Origin: Avibacterium sp. 20-132
GTDB taxonomy: Bacteria; Pseudomonadota; Gammaproteobacteria; Enterobacterales; Pasteurellaceae
Direction of reading: 5' to 3'
NCBI RefSeq assembly: GCF_023611925.1
Contig: NZ_CP091456.1
Span: 1,530,001 to 1,594,000, forward strand
DNA: 64,000 nt
Of the stretch, positions 1-9,558 are shown one piece after another. The position numbers and the translations under genes were made by a program. The first letter of the stretch is position 1, and every line of letters begins with the position of its first letter. Under the pieces are notes generated by a model that saw only the letters and a program-made list of their open reading frames with translations, was not told the DNA's origin and searched no databases.

Positions 1-360
1 CAAGGGTATGGCTGTTCGCCATTTAAAGTGGTACGCGAGCTGGGTTTAGAACGTCGTGAGACAGTTCGGTCCCTATCTGCCGTGGGCGTTGGAGAATTGA
101 GAGGGGCTGCTCCTAGTACGAGAGGACCGGAGTGGACGCATCACTGGTGTACCAGTTGTCTCGCCAGAGGCACTGCTGGGTAGCTAAATGCGGAAGAGAT
201 AAGTGCTGAAAGCATCTAAGCACGAAACTTGCCTTAAGATGAGTTCTCCCCGACTTTAAGTTGGTAAGGGTTGTTTGAGACTAAGACGTAGATAGGCTGG
301 GTGTGTAAGCGATGTGAGTCGTTGAGCTAACCAGTACTAATTGCCCGAGAGGCTTAACTA
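1..360 (+). rRNA. rrl: 23S ribosomal RNA, 3' end (partial)
   Basis: This is the last part of a large-subunit rRNA gene whose 5' part lies left of the window. It contains the universally conserved sarcin-ricin loop context (AGTACGAGAGGACC at about 115-128) and the closing segment ending in GAGGCTTAACTA. The end is placed at about 360 by analogy with the E. coli 23S 3' end; it could be off by a few bases. The 23S-5S spacer that follows holds no tRNA. Confidence 0.97.
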
Positions 361-472
361 TACAACGCTCAAGGGTTTTGGCTTGTTTTTGATTGAGAGA
401 GTAGGGATTTTAGAGCGAAAGGCTTTGAAGTCTGTAGATAAGAGAGATAAGCTTTAGATAAGCGAAAGAATT

Positions 473-592
473 ATCTTGGCGGCGTTAGTGCAGTGGACCC
501 ACCTAAATCCATGCCGAACTTAGAAGTGAAACGCTGTAACGCCGATGGTAGTGTGGGAGTTTCCCATGTGAGAGTAGGGCACCGCCAGGTTT
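473..592 (+). rRNA. rrf: 5S ribosomal RNA
   Basis: A complete 5S rRNA of about 120 bases. The 5' strand CTTGGCGG pairs with CCGCCAGG at the 3' end to form the terminal helix, and the internal CATGCCGAAC and GAAGTGAAAC segments are the conserved loops. Ends were set by aligning the terminal helix to E. coli 5S. A 67-codon reading frame that starts inside this RNA is a chance frame. Confidence 0.96.
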
Positions 593-605
593 TGAATGAA
601 AGAAG

Positions 606-636
606 AACGCCATTGAGGGAACTCAGTGGCGTTTTT
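606..636 (+). terminator. rRNA operon terminator
   Basis: A 12-bp stem (AACGCCATTGAG with CTCAGTGGCGTT) and a GGAA loop are followed by a run of T, 14 bases after the 5S end. This is a Rho-independent terminator closing the rRNA operon. Confidence 0.9.
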
Positions 637-801
637 CCATTTTTGGAGGGAGGAGGATATTTTCACTCTATTACTCAAAAGATAAAAGAGGATTGAAATC
701 TAAGTAGGTTATTAAATTTTTAAAATTCACTTTTTGCAAAGTCAAATAAAAATTTCTATTTTTATTCAAAATAAGAGAAAAGGATTTATATAGCTGCTAA
801 A

Positions 802-1369
802 TTATTTACAATATCCAACTAAAATTTCATTCCAATCTGGCTGAGTAAATTGAATTGCCAGTTTATTTCCCTCTTTATTAAAAGAGCGGTGTAATTTAGT
901 TAGATTTTGGGCTTTCCAACTATTACCCGATTTTTCTGTGCATTTCTAAGAGCCAATATTTTTGTTCTGGCGTGACGAAATGTTGTACTAAAATAGTATG
1001 GGGGTTGAGGTTGGTGTGGCAAATTTGTCGATCATGTAATTGACAGATTAGTCGCAATACTCATTCAAACTCTGCTTCAAATAAACGCCTATCCATCGTG
1101 GCTGAATAAATCATGAGTGTAATTATAGGCTATTTTGGTCTTTGATTTGAGCTGCAACAGATGATGTGCGCAAGTATCGTTTAGCAATTATTAGGCATAA
1201 GGGCGGTAATAAAAGGTATCCAATCCTGTTTCATCAATAAAACGGCTTGATATTCATCGTATTGTTCCAATGTATGTTGATAAGCGGCTACTTGCTCTGG
1301 TTTTTGCTCTCCTTTATAGCGGGCTGTCTTTTTTACGCGTAATACCCAAAATTCACTCAAATAAGTCAT
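802..1369 (-). pseudogene. Decayed protein-coding gene, unknown family
   Basis: On the minus strand an open 62-codon segment (1369 to 1181) is followed by further protein-like segments in shifting frames. The last of these runs through LHRSFNKEGNKLAIQFTQ and ends at a TAA at 804-802. Together they look like one gene of roughly 190 codons broken by several frameshifts and stops. I do not recognise the family. The neighbouring fragment is phage-derived, so a prophage or transposon origin is possible but not shown. Confidence 0.35.
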
Positions 1370-1407
1370 ATTTGAGCGATTTTGTAAGTGCGGTGCTTTT
1401 TTGTTAA

Positions 1408-1899
1408 TTATTTATTCGACAAAATCATTGCTCTTTTGAGGATGGTGATTTTGCTCAGTGGTATCAACAAATGCGAGATAATGTAGATAACCGCCCTTAT
1501 TGGCAATATAGCGCCGTCAATGATGATCGCACCCGCCCAAGTCATAGCGCAATGAATGGTTTAGTATATGCCTACGATGATCCATTCTGGCACACCTTTT
1601 ACCCGCCTAATGGCTTTAATTGCCGTTGTACGGTGATTGCCCTTGCCGAGCGGGATATTAAGCGGCGTAACCTCGAAGTTAGCCAAGGCGAAGGGCGATT
1701 GGTGGAATATGAGCGTAAAATTAACCAACGAGAAACCGAGAAAACCACGGCGTTTAAGGTCAATGAAGATCGTTGGGTGATTACTGACCGTGGCTTTGAT
1801 TACAACGTGGGGCGCACAAGTTATAAACCCAATTTAGACCTGTACCCCGAAAAACTCGCTCACCAATTTGCTAAACGGGAAATGAGTGGCGGGGGTTGA
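1408..1899 (+). pseudogene. Mu-like phage head morphogenesis protein (gpF/SPP1 gp7 family), C-terminal remnant
   Basis: The frame is open from just after a TAA at 1405 to the TGA at 1899, and the first ATG (1471) lies inside the homologous region. Residues such as DNRPYWQYSAVNDDRTRPSH and YPPNGFNCRCTV are the hallmark of phage Mu F-like minor head proteins, whose normal length is several hundred residues. Here only the C-terminal 160 or so remain, with no phage gene on either side. An uptake signal sits at 1386-1394, just before the break. It is a dead prophage scrap next to an rRNA operon. Confidence 0.7.
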
Positions 1900-2069
1900 A
1901 ATGGGATTTTGCTCAATTTGAAAGAGAATTTAATACTGTTATTAACTTTAGCTCTTATATGCCTTAAGTAATCTTGATAAGTCATCATTATTTATATTTT
2001 ATACATTAGGTGCAAATTCATACAAATTCCGCATTAAGCAAATATAGAGATGGATTTTTTCTTAAAATA

Positions 2070-2085
2070 TGTGATCTTGATCACT
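2070..2085 (+). promoter_or_regulatory. CRP-like binding site upstream of the porin gene
   Basis: TGTGATCTTGATCACT matches the CRP consensus half-sites TGTGA and TCACA with a 6-base spacer and one mismatch, inside an A/T-rich surround. Its centre is about 73 bases before the start expected from the promoter at 2115-2144, a helical position suited to class I activation. Assigned from sequence match only. Confidence 0.65.
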
Positions 2086-2114
2086 AAATACAATGAACTT
2101 TTTCAGATTTTACA

Positions 2115-2144
2115 TTGACACTTGAATATTTCTTTGCCAATATA
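2115..2144 (+). promoter_or_regulatory. Probable porin promoter
   Basis: A perfect -35 box TTGACA (2115-2120) is followed at 18 bases by AATATA (2139-2144), a weak -10 candidate. The roughly 100-base leader before the ATG at 2248 carries no other feature I can name, apart from a GAAAGGAA ribosome-binding site. The rest of the 1900-2247 gap is A/T-rich and featureless. Confidence 0.45.
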
Positions 2145-2247
2145 GCCGTGCTTCAAGTGAAGTCAGCTTTGACATTTTCTTTTAAGAAAAGTTTTAGCCT
2201 AACTTTAAAATTTGTTATAACAACTTAATTCTGAAAGGAATTTAATT

Positions 2248-3435
2248 ATGAAAAAGACATTATTAGCATTAGCAGTTGCAGCTGTAGCAACTTCAGCAAG
2301 CGCGGCAACAGTTTATAACAACGATGGCACACAAGTAGATGTAGGCGGTCGTTTTGATGTAGCTTTAGGTAAATTCAACGATAATGAACGTGCTGACCTT
2401 CGTAACGTTGGTTCACGCTTAGAATTCAAAGCACAACACGATTTAGGTGAAGGTGTTAAAGTAATCGGTTACTCTCGTTTACGTTTCAACGATGGTGGTG
2501 ATAAATGGGATACTGGTTCTTCATTCAATAATATTAAAACTAATAAATTGTGGTTAGCACTTCAAAAAGATGAAATTGGTCGTGTTTCATTTGGTAAACA
2601 AGATACTACTGGTGATGCAGTAGAGCTTAATGATCATTCTTATCTATTCGGTGGTAACAATAACTTATTCACTGGTGGTGATAAAGTCGTTTCTTTCCGC
2701 TCAGCAGATTTTCAATTAGCTGAAGGTCAAACTTTAGGTTTTGGCGCTGATTATACTTTTGGTCAAGCTAAGAAACAGAATGAAGCTTCAGACCTTAAAT
2801 ATGCTTATGGTACATCTGCATTTTATGCAGGTCAATTCGCTGACGTTGGGGTAAATTTAAATGCTGGCTATACTGTAGAAGTGTATGACAATGGTGAGGC
2901 TGCGAATAAAGATGCTACTCCTCCAGTTCAAGCTAAAAAAACAACAGGAACAGGTCGTAAAGTTCAATCTTGGCGTGTAGCTTCTCAATTTACTTATGGG
3001 CCAGCAACTTTCGGTGCTGAGTATGGTCAATCTTATTACAAAGATCACCAAACCCAAGATCAAGAAGGAAGAGGTCGTTTCTTAGAAGTTGCGGCTAAAT
3101 ACCAATATTTAGAGAACGCTTCTGTGTATGCCGCTTGGGAACGTAATCAATATAAAGGTAACAAAGCAGGCTTAAGTTTCGATAAAGGCGATGCAAACTT
3201 CTTACGTTCTGTAGTTGGGACTTTAGATGTAGCTAAAAATCAGAAATTAACAGAAAATGTTTATCTTGTTGGTGCAGATTATGCATTTAACAAAAATGTA
3301 GTAGCTTATGTTGAGTATGCACATTCACGCGTTAAAGGCACTGGTACTATTGGTGGCAATGATGTGAAAGTTAAAGGTCAAACTCAAAGCGCTAAAGATA
3401 ACCGTTATGCTGTTGGTTTACGCGTTTACTTCTAA
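2248..3435 (+). CDS. General outer-membrane porin (OmpP2/OmpH-like, Gram-negative porin family)
   Basis: A trimeric 16-strand beta-barrel porin for passive uptake of small hydrophilic solutes, placed in the outer membrane. The 395-residue product has a clean signal peptide (residues 1-19, cut at ASA/AT). Amphipathic strands follow, and the C-terminus is RVYF with terminal Phe, the BAM-recognition signature. Length and N-terminal sequence resemble the major Pasteurellaceae porins OmpP2 and OmpH. It is a single-gene unit with its own CRP-like site, promoter and terminator, so expression probably follows carbon status. Surface loops (for example residues 210-240) are Lys/Thr-rich and likely antigenically variable. 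Confidence 0.93.
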   Translation: MKKTLLALAVAAVATSASAATVYNNDGTQVDVGGRFDVALGKFNDNERADLRNVGSRLEFKAQHDLGEGVKVIGYSRLRFNDGGDKWDTGSSFNNIKTNKLWLALQKDEIGRVSFGKQDTTGDAVELNDHSYLFGGNNNLFTGGDKVVSFRSADFQLAEGQTLGFGADYTFGQAKKQNEASDLKYAYGTSAFYAGQFADVGVNLNAGYTVEVYDNGEAANKDATPPVQAKKTTGTGRKVQSWRVASQFTYGPATFGAEYGQSYYKDHQTQDQEGRGRFLEVAAKYQYLENASVYAAWERNQYKGNKAGLSFDKGDANFLRSVVGTLDVAKNQKLTENVYLVGADYAFNKNVVAYVEYAHSRVKGTGTIGGNDVKVKGQTQSAKDNRYAVGLRVYF

Positions 3436-3463
3436 TTGTTAGATTAGATATTTATCTATCCCA

Positions 3464-3490
3464 AAAGCCACGTTTGACGTGGCTTTTTTA
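3464..3490 (+). terminator. Porin gene terminator
   Basis: An AAAGCCACGT/ACGTGGCTTT hairpin followed by six T residues, 28 bases past the porin stop codon. Confidence 0.9.
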
Positions 3491-3526
3491 ATATGTGCTA
3501 ACTTTGAATCGGTTACTTTTAAATTT

Positions 3527-3869
3527 CTATTTTTCATGCAATTGCATGACCTGTGATGGGTTTACTTGTAATACACCGTTAAGGTTTGCTAACTGCTTTT
3601 CTAACAATCGAAGATCCAATTTCTCAGGAATATGCACTGCAATAGCATTAAGGTTCTGGTATTCATAAAGCAATTCAGTCCCTAATTTTTGGCTGGTAGT
3701 AATAAGTTGTTGTGGATTTGTTAAAGTGCGGTTATAAAAATAATAAAATCGCGCGTGAAAAGCGGATCTATACTCAGTTGTGAAAGGCCGGTAACTCCCC
3801 TATCTTGAGCATAAAGGGGATGAATTACCGTTCCTAATAGTGCAATCAAAACGAATGAGCGCCTTTTCA

Positions 3870-3870
<1 letters not shown>
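3527..3870 (-). pseudogene. Small secreted protein with I9-inhibitor-like fold, frameshifted
   Basis: The minus strand starts at an ATG (3870) that overlaps the cmoA stop in TAATG, implying translational coupling. It encodes a signal peptide ending HPLYAQ, then reaches a stop after about 50 codons. Shifting frame near the CGCGCG at about 3750 restores an uninterrupted reading through NRTLTNPQQL and LLEKQLANLNGVLQV to a TAG at 3529-3527. The rebuilt product is about 114 residues. Its C-terminal pattern (YEYQNLNAIAVHIP, then LANLNGVLQVNP) resembles peptidase-inhibitor I9/subtilisin propeptide domains. This is my inference. It may be a true pseudogene or a sequencing slip. Confidence 0.55.
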
Positions 3871-4598
<728 letters not shown>

Positions 4599-4718
4599 TT
4601 ATCCTAAATTTTTCACTAAAATGTGCTGAAAATTAATAAAATTTTCCCCGCACTTTATTTTGCTTGTATTTTAGAGTAAGACGGTGGTTCTCACAAATGA
4701 AAATAGATTAAGCTTAAT

Positions 4719-4747
4719 TTGTAATGATAATGTATATGCAATATAAT
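4719..4747 (+). promoter_or_regulatory. Promoter and candidate operator of the toxin-antitoxin operon
   Basis: TTGTAA (4719-4724) and a perfect TATAAT (4742-4747) are 17 bases apart. A perfect 12-bp palindrome, ATTAAGCTTAAT (4707-4718), abuts the -35 box. It is a likely site for autoregulation by the antitoxin or toxin-antitoxin complex, as is usual for RelB/DinJ families. Confidence 0.6.
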
Positions 4748-4783
4748 GCCATAAACTTAACTTAATCTATCAAGAGGTTTATT

Positions 4784-5083
4784 ATGGCAACAATGACGAA
4801 CAATAATGCGGTGGTGAATTTTCGTTTGCCACAGCATTTAAAAACCGAGGCGTTTGAAGTGATTGCACAATATGGTCTTACTCCCTCACAGGTATTCAAT
4901 ATGTTTTTAACGGAAATTGTTGCGACTAAAGCTATTCCTTTAAGTTTGAATTATTTGCAACCTAATACAAAAACGTTAATGGCAATGGATGAAATTGAAA
5001 ATGGAAAAGCTGAGCGGTTTTCTCTTGATGCTAATACTGATCTTGCCTCTTTACTAAAACAAAAAGCCGAAGGAAAAGAATAA
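4784..5083 (+). CDS. dinJ: RelB/DinJ-family antitoxin
   Basis: The 99-residue protein opens with a ribbon-helix-helix DNA-binding segment (VNFRLPQHLKTEAFEVIAQ, about 11-29, then SQVFNMFLTEI). Its C-terminal half is charged and typically wraps the toxin. It should neutralise the YafQ-type toxin encoded directly downstream (stop TAA touches the next ATG) and repress the operon through the palindrome at 4707-4718. The family is clear; the exact subfamily name DinJ is inferred from the partner. Confidence 0.85.
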   Translation: MATMTNNNAVVNFRLPQHLKTEAFEVIAQYGLTPSQVFNMFLTEIVATKAIPLSLNYLQPNTKTLMAMDEIENGKAERFSLDANTDLASLLKQKAEGKE

Positions 5084-5380
5084 ATGAGCCAGCCGTTGCC
5101 AATTAATGAAATTGAAATGGCAAAAGAATTTAAGCGAGATTTAGTACAACTTGCCAAAAAAATGCCACACTTGTTTGTTCATCCCCGCTATTTGGAAGTA
5201 ATGCATTACTTAACAAATGGGATAACCCTGCCTGCCGAATATAAAAATCATCCACTTAAAGATAATTTGAAAGGCTATATGGATTGCCATATTCTCAATG
5301 ATCTCGTGCTAATTTATAAAATTGAACAACAATGCCTAAAATTAGTTCGGTTAAACACACATTCAGAAGTTTTTGCATAA
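5084..5380 (+). CDS. yafQ: YafQ-family mRNA interferase toxin
   Basis: A ribosome-dependent endoribonuclease toxin of 98 residues. The residues essential in E. coli YafQ (H50, H63, D67, H87, F91) recur here with a constant offset of six as H56, H69, D73, H93 and F97, so the active site looks intact. The segment LVLIYKIEQQCLKLVRLNTH is the typical RelE/YafQ beta-sheet. The gene follows its antitoxin with zero spacing. Confidence 0.9.
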   Translation: MSQPLPINEIEMAKEFKRDLVQLAKKMPHLFVHPRYLEVMHYLTNGITLPAEYKNHPLKDNLKGYMDCHILNDLVLIYKIEQQCLKLVRLNTHSEVFA

Positions 5381-5464
5381 CTTCTCAATTAACAATTCTA
5401 TCCGCCCTCGATTTCCGCTATAATTCCGCTGTTATCACTTTTTAAAATTTTAAAGGAAAATATT

Positions 5465-7234
5465 ATGATGCGAACTCATTATTGCGGGGCATTAAACCGC
5501 AACAACATTGGGCAAGAGGTTACGCTAAGTGGCTGGGTGAATAAACGCCGTGATTTAGGTGGACTTATTTTTATTGACTTACGCGATCGCGAAGGGATTG
5601 TGCAAGTTTGTTTTGATCCTAAATATCAAGAAGCATTGAGCGCGGCAGCCAATTTACGCAATGAGTTTTGTATTCAAGTTAAAGGTGAAGTCATTGCACG
5701 CCCTGAAAATCAAATTAATAAAACAATGGCAACAGGCGAAGTGGAAGTGTTGGCAAAATCTCTTTCTGTTTATAATGCCTCGGATGTATTGCCATTGGAT
5801 TTCAACCAAAATAATACAGAAGAACAACGCTTAAAATATCGTTACCTAGATTTACGTCGTCCTGAAATGGCGCAACGCTTGAAAACTCGTGCGAAGATTA
5901 CCAGTTTCGTACGCCGTTTTATGGATGATCACGGTTTCTTAGATATTGAAACCCCAATGCTAACGAAAGCCACCCCTGAAGGTGCGCGCGATTATTTAGT
6001 ACCAAGCCGTGTCCATAAAGGGAAATTCTATGCCTTACCACAATCACCACAATTGTTTAAACAATTATTGATGATGTCTGGCTTTGATCGTTATTATCAG
6101 ATTGTAAAATGTTTCCGTGATGAAGATCTGCGTGCTGATCGTCAACCTGAATTTACCCAAATTGATGTGGAAACCTCGTTCTTAACCGCACCAGAAGTGC
6201 GTGAAATTATGGAACAGATGATCCACGGATTATGGTTAGCGATCTTAGGCGTAGATCTCGGCAAATTCCCAATGATGACGTGGCAAGAAGCAATGCAACG
6301 TTTTGGTTCAGATAAACCTGATTTGCGTAATCCATTAGAAATGGTCGATGTGGCTGATTTAGTTAAAGAGGTTGATTTCAAAGTATTTAGCGGCCCAGCT
6401 AATGATCCAAATGGCCGTGTTACCGTGATTCGTGTGCCAAATGGCGCAAACATTACGCGTAAACAAATTGATGAATATACTCAATTTGTCGGCATTTATG
6501 GCGCAAAAGGCTTAGCTTGGTTGAAAGTGAATGAGCTTGAAAAAGGCTTAGAAGGGGTGCAAAGCCCAATCGCTAAATTCTTATCTGAAGATGTTCTGAA
6601 TGCTTTATTAACACGTGTACAAGCACAAAATGGCGATATTCTCTTCTTTGGTGCGGATAAATGGAACGTGGCAACAGATGCAATGGGTGCATTGCGTTTG
6701 AAATTAGGTCGTGATTTAGGCTTAACCCGTTTAGACGAATGGAAACCACTTTGGGTCATTGATTTCCCAATGTTTGAGCGTGATGAAGAAGGCAATCTTG
6801 CCGCGATGCATCACCCGTTCACTTCACCGAAAGATTTCAGCCCAGCACAACTTGAGCAAGATCCAACCTCAGCAGTAGCAAATGCTTATGATATGGTCAT
6901 TAACGGTTACGAAGTAGGCGGTGGCTCTGTACGTATTTTTGACCCAGTAATGCAACAAACGGTCTTCCGTATTCTTGGCATTAATGAAGAAGAACAATAT
7001 GAAAAATTTGGTTTCTTACTTGATGCCTTAAAATTCGGTACGCCACCACACGCAGGATTGGCTTTCGGGTTAGATCGTTTAGTGATGCTTTTAACTGGCA
7101 CAGACAACATTCGTGATGTGATCGCCTTCCCGAAAACCACCGCCGCGGCGTGCTTAATGACAGAAGCGCCAAGCTATGCGAATCCACAAGCTTTAGCCGA
7201 ATTAGGGATTAGCGTGGTAAAAAACGAGAAATAA
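5465..7234 (+). CDS. aspS: Aspartyl-tRNA synthetase
   Basis: A class II synthetase charging tRNA-Asp. The N-terminal OB-fold anticodon domain is about residues 1-110. Motif 2 ([16 protein letters not shown]) and motif 3 ([13 protein letters not shown]) are intact, and the bacterial GAD insertion lies between them. At 589 residues the length equals the bacterial norm. Two ATGs stand in tandem; the second (5468, MRTHYCG) matches the E. coli start better. A TATAAT at 5419-5424 may be its -10 box. nudB lies 42 bases downstream, so co-transcription is likely. Confidence 0.98.
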   Translation: MMRTHYCGALNRNNIGQEVTLSGWVNKRRDLGGLIFIDLRDREGIVQVCFDPKYQEALSAAANLRNEFCIQVKGEVIARPENQINKTMATGEVEVLAKSLSVYNASDVLPLDFNQNNTEEQRLKYRYLDLRRPEMAQRLKTRAKITSFVRRFMDDHGFLDIETPMLTKATPEGARDYLVPSRVHKGKFYALPQSPQLFKQLLMMSGFDRYYQIVKCFRDEDLRADRQPEFTQIDVETSFLTAPEVREIMEQMIHGLWLAILGVDLGKFPMMTWQEAMQRFGSDKPDLRNPLEMVDVADLVKEVDFKVFSGPANDPNGRVTVIRVPNGANITRKQIDEYTQFVGIYGAKGLAWLKVNELEKGLEGVQSPIAKFLSEDVLNALLTRVQAQNGDILFFGADKWNVATDAMGALRLKLGRDLGLTRLDEWKPLWVIDFPMFERDEEGNLAAMHHPFTSPKDFSPAQLEQDPTSAVANAYDMVINGYEVGGGSVRIFDPVMQQTVFRILGINEEEQYEKFGFLLDALKFGTPPHAGLAFGLDRLVMLLTGTDNIRDVIAFPKTTAAACLMTEAPSYANPQALAELGISVVKNEK

Positions 7235-7276
7235 CTTTAGGTAAATAGGCGTGGGGACACCCACGTCTTATCTTGT

Positions 7277-7720
7277 ATGAATTACAAAAATCCGCAAAGT
7301 ATTTTAGTTGTTATCTATGCTAAAAAGACAAATCTGGTCTTAATGTTGCAACGCAAAGATGATCCTGATTTTTGGCAGTCGGTAACGGGGTCAATAGAAA
7401 AGAGCGAAACACCAAAAGAAGCGGTGATTCGTGAACTTTGGGAAGAAGTGCGGTTAAAAATTTCACCAAATTCCACCGCACTTTTTGATTGCAATGAAAG
7501 CGTAGAATTTGAAATTTTTCCTCATTTCCGCTATAAATACGCACCGAATATCACGCACTGTCGAGAATATTGGTTTTTATATGCGGTTGAACAAGAATTT
7601 GAGCCTCAATTAACTGAGCATTTAGCTTTTAAATGGGTTTCGGCGCAAGAAGCCATACAGCTAACAAAATCGCCAAATAATGCCGCAGCGATAAAGAAAT
7701 ATTTAATAAATAAAGGCTGA
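7277..7720 (+). CDS. nudB: Dihydroneopterin triphosphate diphosphatase NudB
   Basis: A Nudix hydrolase removing pyrophosphate from dihydroneopterin triphosphate in folate synthesis. The 147-residue protein carries a full Nudix box, GSIEKSETPKEAV then RELWEEVRL (GX5EX7REUXEEXXU) at about residues 38-60, and the N-terminal substrate loop QRKDDPDFWQSVTG typical of NudB. As in E. coli it lies just after aspS. An uptake signal and its complement occur inside the gene (about 7447-7484). Confidence 0.93.
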   Translation: MNYKNPQSILVVIYAKKTNLVLMLQRKDDPDFWQSVTGSIEKSETPKEAVIRELWEEVRLKISPNSTALFDCNESVEFEIFPHFRYKYAPNITHCREYWFLYAVEQEFEPQLTEHLAFKWVSAQEAIQLTKSPNNAAAIKKYLINKG

Positions 7721-7868
7721 TAAATCTCCCCTCGCCTCTTTTTGCTAAAAAGGGGAAAGATGCGATGAAAAAATAAGAGAATTTTTCACCGCACTTGGGG
7801 AATAATATAAATAATATCAGCGTTCAGCTTGATCCCGTCTGAATTGCCTGAACGACTTGAAATTTTTA

Positions 7869-7911
7869 GCAAAATTCAGCGTGTTTGAGCGTAGCGAGTT
7901 CTGAATTTTGC
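7869..7911. repeat. Intergenic dyad (11-bp perfect stem)
   Basis: GCAAAATTCAG (7869-7879) pairs perfectly with CTGAATTTTGC (7901-7911) around a 21-base loop. No open frame covers it. It lies in the 373-base gap between nudB and yebC together with a second hairpin element. Its function is unknown; it could be an mRNA stem or a decayed mobile repeat. Confidence 0.6.
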
Positions 7912-7950
7912 GTAAAGAAAATTTCAACCAAGTGAAGAAAAGCAGTGAAG

Positions 7951-8025
7951 TCGGGCGTGCTTTCTTTTTGCTTACTTTTACTTTGTACGAGCAAAGAAAA
8001 AGTAAGTCGCAACGGCGAAACCCGA
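7951..8025. repeat. Interspersed intergenic hairpin repeat, copy 1
   Basis: The inner stem is CTTACTTTT-A-CTTTG (7971-7985) against CAAAG-A-AAAAGTAAG (7992-8006). An outer TCGGG/CCCGA pair (7951-7955, 8021-8025) encloses it. The motif set GCTTACTTTT ... GTAAG ... GCGAAACC recurs between thrB and thrC (41345-41418), so this is a dispersed intergenic element rather than a yebC-specific signal. The yebC start codon lies 69 bases downstream. Confidence 0.65.
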
Positions 8026-8093
8026 TTTATAAAAATAAACAAATTTAATTAAACTCAAGATCAAAAAGATCACAGAAAATAGAAGGAAAAAAA

Positions 8094-8834
8094 ATGGCAG
8101 GACATAGTAAGTGGGCGAATATTAAACACCGTAAAGCCGCCCAAGATGCCCAACGTGGAAAAATCTTTACTAAATTAATTCGTGAATTAGTTACCGCAGC
8201 AAAATTAGGTGGTGGTGATGTAAGTGCCAACCCACGTTTACGTGCGGCGGTGGATAAAGCCCTTTCTAACAATATGACACGTGATACCATTAATCGTGCC
8301 ATTGACCGTGGTGTAGGCGGTGGCGATGATACGAATATGGAAACCAAAGTCTATGAAGGCTATGGCCCGGGCGGCACAGCGGTTATGGTGGAATGCCTAA
8401 GCGATAATGCAAACCGCACGATTTCACAAGTTCGCCCAAGTTTCACCAAATGTGGCGGAAACTTAGGCACAGAAGGCTCGGTAGGATATTTATTCAGTAA
8501 AAAAGGCTTAATTTTGATTGCTGAAGCGGATGAAGATGCTTTAACAGAAGCGGCGATTGAAGCGGGCGCAGATGATATCCAACCGCAAGAAGATGGTAGC
8601 TTTGAAATCTATACTGCGTGGGAAGATTTAAGCGCCGTGCGTGAAGCGATTGAAGCAGCTGGCTTTAAAATTCAAGAAGCAGAAGTCACAATGATCCCAT
8701 CTACTACGGTGAATCTTGATGCAGAAACCGCACCAAAATTATTACGCTTAATTGAAATGCTGGAAGATTGTGATGATGTGCAAAACGTTTATCACAATGG
8801 TGAAATCAGTGATGAAGTGGCGGCACTACTTTAA
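8094..8834 (+). CDS. yebC: YebC/TACO1-family protein
   Basis: A 246-residue protein of the YebC family, long annotated as a transcriptional regulator and more recently tied to translation of difficult sequences. The invariant start [18 protein letters not shown] and the glycine-rich GVGGGDDTN segment are present at full length. It heads the conserved yebC-ruvC-ruvA-ruvB block. A Rho-independent hairpin between it and ruvC suggests partial termination. An AAGGAAAAAAA ribosome-binding site precedes the ATG. Confidence 0.95.
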   Translation: MAGHSKWANIKHRKAAQDAQRGKIFTKLIRELVTAAKLGGGDVSANPRLRAAVDKALSNNMTRDTINRAIDRGVGGGDDTNMETKVYEGYGPGGTAVMVECLSDNANRTISQVRPSFTKCGGNLGTEGSVGYLFSKKGLILIAEADEDALTEAAIEAGADDIQPQEDGSFEIYTAWEDLSAVREAIEAAGFKIQEAEVTMIPSTTVNLDAETAPKLLRLIEMLEDCDDVQNVYHNGEISDEVAALL

Positions 8835-8865
8835 TTTTTCACATTGATTTTATTGACGATAATTT

Positions 8866-8896
8866 AAAAGGTGCGTGATCTTATCAGCACCTTTTT
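8866..8896 (+). terminator. Hairpin terminator between yebC and ruvC
   Basis: AAAAGGTGC and GCACCTTTTT form a 9-bp stem ending in a T run, 16 bases before the ruvC start. It probably attenuates rather than abolishes read-through into ruvC. Confidence 0.65.
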
Positions 8897-8911
8897 CATT
8901 TAGGAAAAAAG

Positions 8912-9472
8912 ATGGCAATTATTTTAGGTATCGATCCGGGATCTCGTTTAACGGGTTATGGGGTGATCCGCCAAGTTGGACTTAAATTAGACTATTTAGG
9001 TAGCGGCGTAATTCGCACTCAGGCAGAAGATATGCCCACACGCTTAAAACGAATTTATGCTGGTGTGAGTGAAATTATCACCCAATTCCACCCTACAATG
9101 TTTGCCATTGAAGAGGTCTTTTTGGCAAAAAATGCCAATTCTGCATTAAAACTCGGGCAAGCACGTGGCGTGGCGATTGTCGCTGCGGTGAACCAAGATT
9201 TACCAGTGTTTGAATATGCGGCTCGTTTAGTAAAACAAACGGTGGTCGGAACAGGCGCTGCGGATAAAACCCAAGTACAAGAAATGGTAATGCGAATCCT
9301 CAAATTATCTGCAAAGCCACAAGCCGATGCGGCAGATGCCTTAGCTATCGCCATCACCCACGCTCATTCTGCCGCCCAACTTGCTCAAGTTAATCAAAAT
9401 ATGCAAAAAACAGGCGTAAAAAGCACCGCACTTTTACGTCCTAGATATAGCCGAGGGCGTTTTCGTTTATAG
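8912..9472 (+). CDS. ruvC: Holliday junction endonuclease RuvC
   Basis: RuvC resolves Holliday junctions by symmetric cleavage in concert with RuvAB. The first catalytic Asp is in the GIDPGS motif at residue 7, the Glu in FAIEEVF, and the final acidic pair in the [11 protein letters not shown] segment, so the RNase H-fold active site is complete. The 186 residues compare with 173 in E. coli; the extra is C-terminal and basic ([11 protein letters not shown]). It is followed by a hairpin and ruvA. Confidence 0.97.
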   Translation: MAIILGIDPGSRLTGYGVIRQVGLKLDYLGSGVIRTQAEDMPTRLKRIYAGVSEIITQFHPTMFAIEEVFLAKNANSALKLGQARGVAIVAAVNQDLPVFEYAARLVKQTVVGTGAADKTQVQEMVMRILKLSAKPQADAADALAIAITHAHSAAQLAQVNQNMQKTGVKSTALLRPRYSRGRFRL

Positions 9473-9498
9473 TCGTTAAGGGTGAAAATTTATTGTTT

Positions 9499-9527
9499 AA
9501 AACTGGATATTTATCCAGTTTTATTTT
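9499..9527 (+). terminator. Hairpin between ruvC and ruvA
   Basis: AAAACTGGATA and TATCCAGTTTT form an 11-bp perfect stem followed by a T-rich stretch, 31 bases before the ruvA start. It may partly terminate ruvC transcripts. Confidence 0.6.
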
Positions 9528-9558
9528 ATGCTATGGCAAATCGTTTTAAGGGGAAATT

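Noticed and set aside
493..696. Protein-coding frame of 67 codons
   Set aside because: It begins inside the 5S rRNA and runs through the rRNA terminator.
6142..6795. Minus-strand frames inside aspS
   Set aside because: Shadows of a highly conserved gene; compositionally odd and without start signals.
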